DNA from: Mallotus nudiflorus
Taxonomy: Eukaryota; Streptophyta; Magnoliopsida; Malpighiales; Euphorbiaceae
Direction of reading: 5' to 3'
Assembly (NCBI GenBank): GCA_947683625.1
Contig: CANTUR010000460.1
Coordinates: 1,231,001-1,295,000 of the forward strand
Length of the DNA stretch: 64,000 nucleotides
Shown here: positions 35,368 through 45,364 of the stretch, piece by piece
How the letters are laid out: each line of letters begins with the position of its first letter
Position numbering within the stretch: the first letter of the stretch is position 1
Notes under the pieces: model-generated
The model's database searches: none
What the model saw: only the letters and a program-made list of their open reading frames with translations
What the model was told of the DNA's origin: nothing
Translations under genes and position numbers: made by a program

Positions 35368-35667
35368 TGTCACGGGCTCAGAGTTTTAGCGTAGGGACAT
35401 TCACCCGTGCGACACCCTGGGCCTCCCGCATACCCGAGGTTAAGCCTTTTCCATCTCCAATGCTCACTGGTTTCGCCCTCCCATGGGCTCATCAGGGGAG
35501 CAAGGACAACTCCCGACCAGTGTGGTGCCTAATCAACACGCCCATCCGAGGAATGGACGGCTGCTCGGCACGTACTCATACCTTTTTCGCTATCTTGCAT
35601 CGCACATGAAGCACAACCAGCAAGCATCTCGCGCAGTCCTATATGTTACAACAAATGGTTCGTGACA
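35368..35667 (-). repeat. TRIM/TR-GAG LTR copy 4 (full, 300 bp)
   Basis: TGTCACGGGC to GGTTCGTGACA, the outer right LTR; its primer site is at 35353-35365, and TTTG follows at 35668. Confidence 0.9.
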
Positions 35668-36219
35668 TTTGTCTCATCTTCCTTGTCCTTGTAATGTTGG
35701 TATAAATGTTGTTGTTATACGTAAGGATGTGTTTGTTTGATAAAAAATGAGAGTGGAAATTGAAATCGAAATTGAAATAAATAATTTTAATGTTTAGTGT
35801 TTGGTTGACTAAAATTGATGTAAGAATGAAAATATGATTCTTTCATAAATGGAAATCACCGTTTCTCTCTTATTTTTAAGTAAGAATTTTTAATTTTTTT
35901 AAAAATTAAGTCACATTAATTATAAGTTGGTCAAATATTTAAATATTAATACTTATTTTTAAATATATAAATGAAACATATAAATTAATAAAAATATGCA
36001 TTAAATGTTTGAATAAAAAAATATTTATCAAAAGTAAATAATTTATATACTTTTTTTGAAAAATTATAATAATATTTTTATAAATAAATATTTTATATTA
36101 CATAATTATAATATTAATTTTTAATATATAAAGTATTTATAATATTAATTTTTATATTAAAAAATAATTATAAAAAAAATTTTCATAAAAAAATTTTAAT
36201 TGTTAAAATAATTACCATT

Positions 36220-37309
36220 ATAATTGTTAAAATATGGTCCAACCCTTTACAATTACATAACAAAATACACTTATAAGGCCCTTGGCCTAAAACCAAAAAA
36301 TTATGATTCCTAATTTCCTATCTAATCCTCTATTTCTGTTCAGAGCCCAAAATCTAATTGGCTATTTCTAATAAGAGCTCAAAGCTCATTCAGGGTTTTG
36401 CCTGTGCAACATATACAAACTATTTATGCCATTTACAAAATATACAGCAAAATAAATCATAACTATGTGAAATTGCATTTGTATCAAAACTTAAGGATTT
36501 ATTGTTGAATAGAAGAGTCTGCATAAACCATAAAAAAAAAAGATAGACTGCAATTTTGTATTCACATATTCACAAAAGGATAACAACCTGAAAAAAAGGG
36601 CAAATCAACTGAAGCATTAATACAATAATAATAACTAACAAATAAATAACAACAAACATGTGAGGCTCAAAATTAAAAAAACTACAAACCATTTGCTATC
36701 TAAGAAATACACAACATTTCGTTAAACTAATTGTCAGATAATTTGGTGGAAGCTTCATCATTGTCTCATAGAATGAATAAGATTAAAGATCATAACTAAC
36801 ACAAGCACCAAATTTTCTACCTGTAACACTTAACCATACACAACAAACATACGACAGTTTATATTTAAGCAATCAAAACCTAGCATCTGTTGGATGGATA
36901 TTGAAGATGTTACAATAGAAATAAGGCACAACATGTGTCACAGACTCGTAGAAGCATTTGATGCCAACAAATGGTAAGTAAGCATGTTATAACAGAAATA
37001 TAATCCCCATAAGCAACAGAAAGACAACCAACCACCAATCAACCAACAAGCAATAGAAAGTGAAAACAAGTTCAGAAAGTGTTACTAAGTGCCAATGGTT
37101 AGCAAAATTCTTCTTAGACATGATAAACAGAGCTTTAACAGAATCATGATGTAGAAGTTGATGTTACTGGAGGCCCAAATCCAACTGTAGGTCCAAAGCC
37201 AACTGGAGGAAGGTTTAAGAAGAAAGATAAGGAGAGAATCATAACAAAGCAAAATTGAAGTTCAAAAACTTAAATAAATTGAAAGCAGTAAAAGAACTAA
37301 CTAACTGAC
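36220..37309. other. hAT internal non-coding sequence
   Basis: AT-rich sequence between copy B and the transposase C-terminus. It probably holds the transposase 3' UTR. No gene recognised. Confidence 0.4.
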
Positions 37310-39428
37310 CTTTTTCAAACTCTTCTAATTCATCAAGCTTTCTTCAACAAAAACAAAATAAGTTGGATTTTGAATACAATCTTGTACACAAATAAAAGCT
37401 TCAATAAGTTTTAAAGTTAAGTAACTCTTAAAGGCATCAAGCGAGCACTCATCCAATAGTGCAAAAAGCATATTCAGATGGAACCGTAGAAATTGGGATG
37501 GCTAATATATCATGAGCCATTTTGGAAAGAATAGGAAATCTTTCTACATTTAATCTCCATTATTTAACAAGATAAATTTTTCTCTCTTCTTCCATATCAA
37601 CACAAGACTCGGATAAATAAGCATCAAGTTCATTTTTTCTGCTACTACTTAAATCTTGCTTTTAACACCAAAATGGATTTCACACTTTTATACACATCTA
37701 ATCCAAAACTTATTTGGCTTCCACCAGTATTAGAAAAAGCAATATTTGGAGCAGCAGACTCATTCACAATCACAGACTTACAGTGATTGACATAATCATT
37801 ATACAATTCATATAAAACATCTTTATTATTTATGAACAAGCTTCCACCAATAAAATCACTATAGATTGTGGTCAAAGAAAATTGCAGATATTCTAATTTG
37901 AACTATGGATCCAGAACATTAGAAATAAAAATTAAAAAGTTCATTTTTTCTGGATCTCCCCAGTATTTATCAAACTTAATTTTCATATTGAGTCCTATGG
38001 ACCTCAAAGAAAGATCATCAACAAACTTTCAATCATTAAGAATACAGAACATATCAGCAATCTCAGAGAAAAATGTATTTATAGTGACATAATTTTGACC
38101 TAAGATTCTCAAAGTCATTTTATAAAAATGTTGTAAGAACTGAACTAGATTGTTAGCACATTAATAGTCAATAAAGTCATGAACATTATAACCTAGGCTT
38201 GTTCTTAGTGATAATTCATTTTCTTCATATTAAACAAAGGTTTTTTCATAAATGCAAGTAGACTTCAACATCAAGTATGTGGAATTCCAACGGGTAGGCA
38301 CATCAAGACATAGAGCAAGCTTTGATTTAATACCAAGCAAATCAGAAAATTCTTTAAATTTTCTTAATCTAGAAGGGGAATTCTTAATGTATCTAATCAC
38401 ATCCCTCACTTTTTTTTTTATAGATGTGCTCATTTCCTTTAGGCCCTCATTCACTACTAAATTAAGAATATGAGCCACACACCTCATATTCACATATTTA
38501 ACTTTAATGCTATTTAATCCCCAACTCATTAATTTTTTTTTTGAAAAATTACATAGCACTATCATTTGAAGCAACATTATCAAGAGTAATAGTAAATATG
38601 TTTCTCAAGCCCCACTCCATCAATGAGTTTTCAAATGCCTTTGCAATATATTCCCCCTTGTGTGAAGTTACAGGCATAAGTGCAAGGATTTTCTTATGGA
38701 GCTTACACTCATTGTCTATAAAATGTGCAGTAATGCACATATAGTTGATTCTTTGGACAGATGTCCAAGAATCTATGGTCAGACACACTCGCTGGCAGTT
38801 TGTTTTCAAAATTTTTTTTAATTTTAGTCTCTCTTCAATAAAGATGTTGAAGATATCCCTATTAATTGTCCACCTAAAAGGCATTTTGAAATGTGGCATG
38901 TAACATTCATGAAGTTCCTAAACCCCTCCCCTTCAACAAATCTAATTGTCAACTCATCGCAGGCTATCATTTTTACTAAAGCAATTCTAATTAAGTCATG
39001 ATCAAATTTTCAGGTTTCCATAACCCCTAAATTAGACTCAATGGCAGAAGCATTTGATGTAGGTTGAAAAGTTAAGAGTTGTTACCTAGTTAACTTCTCA
39101 TAAGGATTTTTTTTACATGTAAGAACATGGTTCCTAAGGGAGGATGTCCCATATTTTTTTGATTCAGCACTAAACTTTTTAGCATAATAAATGCATTTAG
39201 CTTCTTTGAGAGTCTCACCTTCCTTAATTTGTTTGAAATGCTCCCAAATTGCAAATATGGTGTTAATCTGCTTCCTCTTTTTCTAGCATTTTGTTCTGAT
39301 GAAGACACAGAATGTTGTTAAACAAAAGCAACATTATGCTCCTGAGTGTTTTGTGAAACTTCCACCATATTCCCAAGTTCACCAGTAGCAGTGGTAGTAT
39401 TGCCACTGGCATCACTCGATGTATCCAT
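37310..39428 (-). pseudogene. hAT transposase (Ac/RICESLEEPER-like), decayed
   Basis: The start at 39428 gives MDTSSDASGNTTTATGELGN, soon hitting a stop. A BED-type zinc finger follows (about 39070-39270: IFAIWEHFKQIKEG ... GTSSLRNHVLTC), with the second cysteine of the usual CxxC read as Tyr. Next comes FDHDLIRIALVKMIACDEL (about 38930-39010) and the catalytic RNase H-like core (38549-38899: VCLTIDSWTSVQRINYMCIT, VTSHKGE, FTITLDNVASND), then HILNLVVNEGLKEM and DVPTRWNSTYLML (38230-38583). The C-terminus has the hATC dimerisation region (about 37450-37640: NELDAYLSESC, MAHDILAIPISTVPSE). Domain order is complete, but stops and frameshifts break it in several places. The enzyme would have excised and reinserted hAT elements using the terminal repeats. 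Confidence 0.92.
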
Positions 39429-39444
39429 CTACATTGAAATTAGG

Positions 39445-39657
39445 GATAATTACTGTGTGCCCTCTATGTTTTGGCCTATTACACTACTTTATCCTTAACA
39501 TTTGCAAAATTGTGTATTATTTCATCTTTAAAGAAGAACTAATGAGTGTTAACTGTTACAAATATCATGAATGAATAAATATTTTTTCAAATATCAGAGA
39601 TGAAGTAGTGTAATAAGTCAAAACATATGGGGCACACAATAATTATTCCTTAAAATT
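39445..39657. mobile_element. Fold-back MITE upstream of the hAT transposase
   Basis: The left half (AGGGATAATTACTGTGTGCC at about 39444) pairs with the right half, whose reverse complement reads AAGGAATAATTATTGTGTGC; inner parts (TATTACACTACTT) pair as well, so nearly the whole 210 bp is one imperfect palindrome. It lies 17 bp before the transposase ATG. A similar fold-back element is found at 62223-62455. Confidence 0.75.
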
Positions 39658-40085
39658 AAGAAGAACAACAAAAATTGAACGAAAACCAAAAACCAGGATT
39701 CAAAATATTAATAAAGTAATTAATTTTTAAAAAATTACTAATAAATAAATTAATTGTATCTAAATTAATTAAATAAAAATCATTAATATAAATTATTAAT
39801 ATACATTATATAAATTATTAATATAAATTATATTAAATATTGACATACTTCATATAAATTATTTATTAATTTTAATAAAATTAAATAATTGATATTATTA
39901 TAAATAAAATTCAATTCATCTATTTGTATATTAAATAAAAAAACTTATATAATTTTAAAAAGTATAAAAACATATATTTTTTTAAAATTCTAAGTTTTCC
40001 AAAAGAAAAATTTTACCAGATGATAAAAAATTTATAAAATTTTTGAACAAGCATACCACTACTTCAAATCAAGAACAATAATAAT

Positions 40086-40094
40086 TATTTAATT
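40086..40094. repeat. MULE target-site duplication, left copy
   Basis: TATTTAATT, identical to 41895-41903. Confidence 0.9.
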
Positions 40095-40488
40095 GGGATA
40101 ATGACATTTCAAGTTCTGAAAGTAATATATTTAAGTCCTAACTATTCAATTTGTAACATTTAAGCACTAAAAGTTTTTGAAAATTTAACCATTCGGTTTA
40201 GCCCGTTAATTATAACAGAATGAGCATACGTGGCAGTTATTCACCTACGTGTCATCCTAGTCATCTCTATGTGGATTGACACCATCCACATGGCTTATTC
40301 TTCTTCTTTTTCTTTCTTTCTTTCTTTCTTTCTTTTTTTTTCTTCTTCTTCTCCTATATCACCAAACCCATCTCTTCTCCAAATTCTCTTTCAAACCTAG
40401 TCCTAAATTATCTTCTTCATCATTAACCAAAATATCCCTCCAAAAAAACACCCCTTCTCTCATCATCATCGGCATCACAGGAGCAACC

Positions 40489-40634
40489 TAGAGGAGGAAT
40501 CCCACCTTCTCTAACAAGCAACCCACGGTTCCTAACACTATCAACATGCAACTGCAATAATGTAAGCGCATAAAATTCTTTGCCCTTAACAGAACCATCT
40601 TCAATGGCCTCAATAAGTGCAGCAATCCCTCCAA
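40489..40634 (-). pseudogene. Captured ARM-repeat gene fragment, part 2
   Basis: Directly fused in frame to the ABC1K exon c, the minus strand continues GIAALIEAIEDGSVKGKEFY, ALTLLQLHVDSVRNRGLLV and REGGIPPL, the ARM sequence that would follow part 1 in the parent gene. A single open frame (40423-40713) crosses the ABC1K-ARM junction, so a chimeric peptide of up to 96 residues could be translated. After GIPPL the sequence enters the terminal inverted repeat. Confidence 0.87.
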
Positions 40635-41180
40635 CTATTAAAAATCCATTCATATCAATGCCAGCTTCCTTGATAGCTTGATTTGCATTAAGCAAAATAT
40701 AAATTGATTTCATAGAAAAAGATAAAGATAAAGGAAATGCACAAGGACTTCAATGTCCAAACCTTTGGATATGTGCACCGAATGCCATCTATCCATTCCA
40801 TTACTATAACACATGAACCAAAAAGCTTTTTATAGACCTTAGGAAGTTTGACAGTAGGTTCACCTTTGAAGTTTTCCAGAAAATGTTCAATATTTTGAGC
40901 TTTCTACATATGAGAGAAAATAATTACCAAATAAATACAATAAAAAGCAGTATAACTGCTAAAGGTGTGCGAGGGAAAAGGTATATTAGTTTTTGTGCCA
41001 TGGAAATACATATCAAGAATGCCTAAAATTTCTAGATATGTTATGGTCCAGCATAACTCCTTATCTTGCTTTAACATTATATAGTTTTTAAGGAAAGCTT
41101 TGAAAAATACTAAAGTGCAATCTCGCTTCTCTAAAAGTTTCCCTGTAAATTCATCAACTATAAGTTTAGCATTGCACCTT
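40628..41180 (-). pseudogene. Captured ABC1-family kinase fragment with introns (ABC1K1-like)
   Basis: Three exon pieces are visible on the minus strand. Exon a (about 41112-41178) reads CNAKLIVDEFTGKLLEKRDC. Exon b (40763-40903) is bounded by intron-like TATGTAG and AAG|GTTTGG borders and reads KAQNIEHFLENFKGEPTVKL then VMEWIDGIRCTYPK. Exon c (40628-40680) reads QAIKEAGIDMNGFLIVG. Chloroplast ABC1 kinases (plastoglobule ABC1K1 type) have the same phrases in this order: DEF-x-x-KLLEE, EARNIEDFLENF, VMEWIDGIRCTDP, QAIKEAGID, GFLTVG. Retention of intron borders shows capture at the DNA level. The catalytic core further downstream is absent. Confidence 0.85.
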
Positions 41181-41304
41181 AATTTCTATAAACTGATGCC
41201 ATTTAGAAATCAAACAAGTGTTCTGAAAAGAAAAAGATCCCTATAAAATATAGGTTTTATCCCTGCCCTTTGCACTTAGAAGCAAACAAATTTACATCAT
41301 TGAC

Positions 41305-41540
41305 ACAGAAAACAAGTGCATAAATCCCTCCTTCCTCGTCAATCGCTCCTCTCCCTTCTTCTATCATAGCCAAACTACTCAAAACCACCATAGCCTTCTC
41401 AGCCGCTTTGTTCCTTGTTCAGCCACCATACCCAAAAGCAATTTCACAGCTCCCACATTCACTGCTCCCTCCTTGTTCTGTTTAAGTGAACAGAGCTTGT
41501 AAAGTGTAGTTAAAGCATCCTTTTTTCCTCTACTGGATCC
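41305..41540 (-). pseudogene. Captured ARM-repeat gene fragment, part 1
   Basis: Minus-strand reading gives KKDALTTLYKLCSLKQNKEG, AVNVGAVKLLLGMVAEQGTK, then after a one-base frameshift AAEKAMVVLSSLAMIEEGRG and AIDEEGGIYALV. This is the armadillo-repeat text of plant ARM proteins related to the U-box/ARM family. It ends abruptly inside the EEGGI(A)ALV motif, where ABC1K sequence begins. ARM repeats are protein-binding helical repeats. As part of a transposon, with a frameshift, it is not expected to make a functional ARM protein. Confidence 0.85.
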
Positions 41541-41894
41541 ACTAATCTTGAAGGGACATTTTGATTCATGATAAAGAAAAGTATTTAGGATTGGGTTTGA
41601 AAGAGAATCTAGAGAAAAAATGGGCTTAGTGATTTGGAAGAAGAATGAAAAGAAAAAAAGAAGAAAGAAAGAAAGAAGTAAAAAAAGTCTGGTGATGCAG
41701 GAGAAAAAGAAAAAGACAAAGAAGAAGAAGCCACGTAGGCAAGCTATGTGGATGGTGTTAATTCACATAGAGATGACTAGGATGACACATAGGCGAATAA
41801 TTGCCATGTGTACTCATTCCATTAAAATTAATGGGCAGTTAGAACTTAATTATAAAAAGTATATTACTTTTAAGATTTGAAATGTCGTTATCCC

Positions 41895-41903
41895 TATTTA
41901 ATT
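41895..41903. repeat. MULE target-site duplication, right copy
   Basis: TATTTAATT, identical to 40086-40094. Confidence 0.9.
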
Positions 41904-42582
41904 AATCCACAAACAAATATCACAGAAGCATAAATTTTTTTATCTATAATAAAAAAATTTTGAAATATACCTTTTTTTTCTCTCTTTCAATCGAAGATTG
42001 AAGGGTGAGTGGTAATAGATGATTAGATCCTGCAATATATGGCTTCCACCTTTGCAGAATATGCGATTAATTTCTCAGATCTGTTCATATAAATACATTA
42101 AAACAAAAGAAGTAAACATCTAAGTATATATACAAAATATCTCTTTAAAAAATAACCGTTTTATACTTAAAATCACAAGAAATTTCATAGATCTGAGATT
42201 TTTATATACCTTTTTTTCACCCTTCAACGATATCACAACAAAGAGAGTAATATATCAAAAAACACTCAAGGAAAACCAGTATCAGTTTGGGAAACAATAA
42301 TAATGTTAGGTTGTTTTACTAAAGAAAGTGATTTTAAATGAGAATAATATGTGCAGAAAGTAAGGCTTTTACCATTTGTCCATTTAAAACGAAAGATTTA
42401 AGATGAAACAAATTAATAAAACACAGAAAGAGGGAAATAGAGAGTTATCTCCCTCTTTCTTTATGTAAGAAAAGTGAAGAATTAACAAAAGAAGATAAGA
42501 GTGGAGAGACTGGAGAGTTTTAAGATAAGTGAAAGGAAGTAACAGAAGAATAGAGCATTGAATCTGGACAAGATAACAAGAG

Positions 42583-43212
<630 letters not shown>

Positions 43213-43396
43213 AAAAGTTTTGTAGTTCGGGCAGTTTAGGTGGATAAAACCTTCTACCAAACTGCAACTCGAGAATCAAACATTTCCCCTCACCTCAACC
43301 GAACCACCCCCACTCTTTCGCCTCAATCGAGCCCTCTTCTTCATCGGTTCAGGTTTGGTTTGGCGACTCGGGTTCAATTGGTTATGCACAACCCTA

Positions 43397-43404
43397 ACAA
43401 CAAG
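43397..43404. repeat. hAT target-site duplication, right copy
   Basis: ACAACAAG, identical to 31492-31499. Confidence 0.9.
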
Positions 43405-43985
43405 AATAAGTAATATTTTATCCTCTTTCACTTGACATTAGTATGACATAATCTATGGCCCATAAACTATATTTTTTTCTGTATAGTAGGCTACATTTGC
43501 AAGGTGGTATGATCTCATGTCTAATTTTTTTTTTTTTGTCAATTTAATCACTTCACTTCATTGCAATCAAAGCCCTAAAACAATTCAAGCAGGAATATAA
43601 TCCTGAAAAAAAAAAAACAAAATAAAACTACAACTATGTAGTTTCTTGGCCTTTGAAACTACTATAAAGGTAGCCACTTTCAAATCATTTGTGAACTCTC
43701 TCCACCTGTTATGGGTTCCAACAATGACTATTGTCAAATGATGAATTAAGTCCTAAGTATACAATTAAAAATAAAGATTTAAACTAGCTAGAAGCTAAAA
43801 CTGTAAATATAGACTACTATGATTGAACAAGAAGCTTTAATAATAAAAAAAAAAAAAAAATAGTTTGTATATCCCCTTAATAAAAGAGGATTAATCACTA
43901 GGGATTTTCGCTACCCCTTTCGTTCCTAGATTTGTAACTAATTGAACTTGAGAGTTTTCCAGTTGGCCCAAATATGAGCCTATAA
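43405..43985. other. Spacer with poly-T and poly-A tracts
   Basis: A poly-T run (about 43527-43539) could be the poly(A) tail of the minus-strand LINE fragment to the right; a separate poly-A tract is at 43845-43860. No gene seen. Confidence 0.35.
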
Positions 43986-44887
43986 TCAACATGCCTGATA
44001 GGCTAGTAGGACTAGGTTGAGAGTTAAGTTTAGTAGACTAATTAAAAGGATTGCCTTGAGAAGTTGTGCCAATGGTGCGTAAATGATGAGATGTTGGACC
44101 ACTAAAGTAGGCTTGGGCCTGAATATAGGTAGATGCATTCTTGCCCCAATAGGTGGGCTTGAAATAACATTGGCTTGCTTATATAACAACTCCTGATTGT
44201 GGGCTAGGCTTCTCATGTTATTAAGCCTAGGATCATCATTAGACTTTATTCTTTTCATGGGTGAGCCTAAGAATTGTGTGCAAGTTTTGTCCTAAGAGTA
44301 GGGAGGATTAGGTTTCTTTAGGTAATGATTGCTTCTAGCAAAGCCAGCAATGAGGTCTTCACACAGGGCCTCTACAGCTAGATTTCCTATATCTGTGTGA
44401 CTTGGTGATTTGACCCCAACAACAGCGTGAGCACATGCTCGGCTGAGGGGGTGTAAAGGATGCGCCTATAGGGATGGCGAACCAAGAATAAGCTTTGCAC
44501 TGGGTTTTGATCTTGAAATAAGTGAGCTAAAATACTTTTTGGAGGTGAGGCATGGATCCCGGAACCATAAGCAGCCTGGCTCAAGAGTCTCTCATATTGT
44601 AGAAATTTCCAGGAATTCTTCACTTCTTTTTTGCTCCTAAATCCTTTGGCCAATGGCCTGCTCAAGCTGACCTTGACTCTTACACTCATCAAGTAATTGA
44701 CATCTACATCTAAGTATAGAGATTCATCTACTGAGATGAAGTCTTCAAACAGATCATCAGGTATTTTGTTTGCATTTTCATAGTTGAGTTGCTTCAAAGA
44801 TGAACCCTGGACATAAACCGACATCAACTCTTTTGAGAAATCCAACTCCTCTATGGAAAGGTTAGGATCCCATTCAGTTACAACCAT
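43986..44887 (-). pseudogene. LINE ORF1-type (DUF4283/zf-CCHC_4) remnant
   Basis: The open frame 44387-44887 reads VVTEWDPNLSIEELDFSKEL, then LKQLNYENANKI, ISVDESLYLDVDVNYL and VRVKVSLSRPLAKGF. This is the DUF4283-type RNA-binding region of plant LINE ORF1 proteins (usual text: WVQIxGLPLxxLNxENAxxIG, then RVRVxIDLSKPLxxGF). The expected zinc knuckle after QYERL is degraded. The second frame, 43986-44258, shows no clear domain. ORF1 proteins bind the element RNA during retrotransposition; this copy is dead. Confidence 0.7.
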
Positions 44888-44905
44888 GGTAGTTCTATGA
44901 ATCGA

Positions 44906-45349
44906 CTATGGCACACGGCTTTTGATCCTTTCCTTATCCTCCTGATTGTGGTTAATGGCGAGCTGGAGTTCGTTATCAATTGATTTCATGGCTGAAATAG
45001 GAGTAAAGAGAGAGATGTTGAATAATGGGAGTGTATGAATTGGTAGGACAGAGCATGAAGTTTGTAGTTGGGATGGTGATGAAGAGAGCATGTTAAAATG
45101 AACGGGGACATGATCATGTAGATGATAGTGGTGTTGGTGGTCGGATAAATGAGTATGGTGTAGATGTTGGCTAGGATGGTGAGGTGAAAGAGATGAAAAA
45201 GTCTTTAACTCTTCATCAGAACCGGATAGATCAGCGTGGTGTAGGTGTTGGCTAGGAAGGTGAGGTGAGAGAGATGACTCTTCAACAGAAAACACATTGA
45301 AACAAAGCAGCAATAGCTGCACTACCACAACAGCTTTAGCCATAGCCAT
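44906..45349 (-). CDS. His-rich secreted protein ORF, 3' end possibly replaced by LINE sequence
   Basis: From the Met at 45349 (an in-frame Met lies five codons upstream at 45364) the product begins MAMAKAVVVVQLLLLCFNVF, a good signal peptide. The mature part has a repeated His/Pro/Ser/Leu motif, LSPHLPSQHLHHADLS and LSPHHPSQHLHHTHLS, then HQHHYHLHDHVPVHF. Secreted His-rich N-termini of this kind occur in plant cell-wall proteins such as AGP31-type (Ole e 1-like) proteins, but their Pro-rich repeats and Cys-rich C-terminal domain are missing. The frame ends after 148 codons (RIKSRVP) about 20 bp before the LINE ORF1 remnant on the same strand, so the original 3' part may have been displaced. 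Whether it is expressed cannot be judged. Confidence 0.45.
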   Translation of the reverse strand: MAMAKAVVVVQLLLLCFNVFSVEESSLSPHLPSQHLHHADLSGSDEELKTFSSLSPHHPSQHLHHTHLSDHQHHYHLHDHVPVHFNMLSSSPSQLQTSCSVLPIHTLPLFNISLFTPISAMKSIDNELQLAINHNQEDKERIKSRVP

Positions 45350-45364
45350 ACCGTAGCAAAGCAC

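Larger units (their letters stand above)
32923..35667 (-). mobile_element. TRIM/TR-GAG-type LTR retrotransposon array with four LTR copies, 2745 bp
   Basis: Ends are TGTCACGGG and CGTGACA, flanked by a 4-bp TTTG duplication. Inside are four LTR copies in the same orientation: 32923-33222, 33557-33640 (truncated), 34736-35035 and 35368-35667; the three full ones are each 300 bp. Primer-binding sites for initiator tRNA-Met (GGTATCAGAGC type on the minus strand) adjoin three of them (33542-33554, 34722-34733, 35353-35365). Polypurine tracts GTGGGGGAGAA (minus strand) adjoin LTRs 1 and 3. Two internal regions of about 330 bp are non-coding; the middle one carries gag only. This fits TRIM or TR-GAG elements, non-autonomous LTR elements mobilised by others. 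Confidence 0.9.
31739..36219. repeat. 1.73-kb dispersed repeat, copy B (split by insertion)
   Basis: The left part is 31739-32922 and the right part 35668-36219; together they match copy A (26788-28522) nearly base for base apart from small indels. The break is at the 32923-35667 insertion, with TTTG on both sides where copy A has a single TTTTGTCTCGTC. Because copy B lies inside the hAT element, it was either captured by it or inserted after it. Confidence 0.88.
40095..41894 (-). mobile_element. Pack-MULE, 1.8 kb, carrying ARM-repeat and ABC1-kinase gene fragments
   Basis: Long imperfect terminal inverted repeats (about 40095-40440 and about 41560-41894) begin GGGATAATGACATTTCAA on the left and GGGATAACGACATTTCAA (reverse complement) on the right. 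Perfect 9-bp direct repeats TATTTAATT flank it; 9 bp is the Mutator signature. There is no transposase. Between the arms lie host-gene fragments on the minus strand: an ARM-repeat piece, an ABC1K piece with introns, and a second ARM piece. It sits inside the larger hAT element. A (CTTT)n tract at about 40305-40335 lies within the left arm. Confidence 0.93.
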
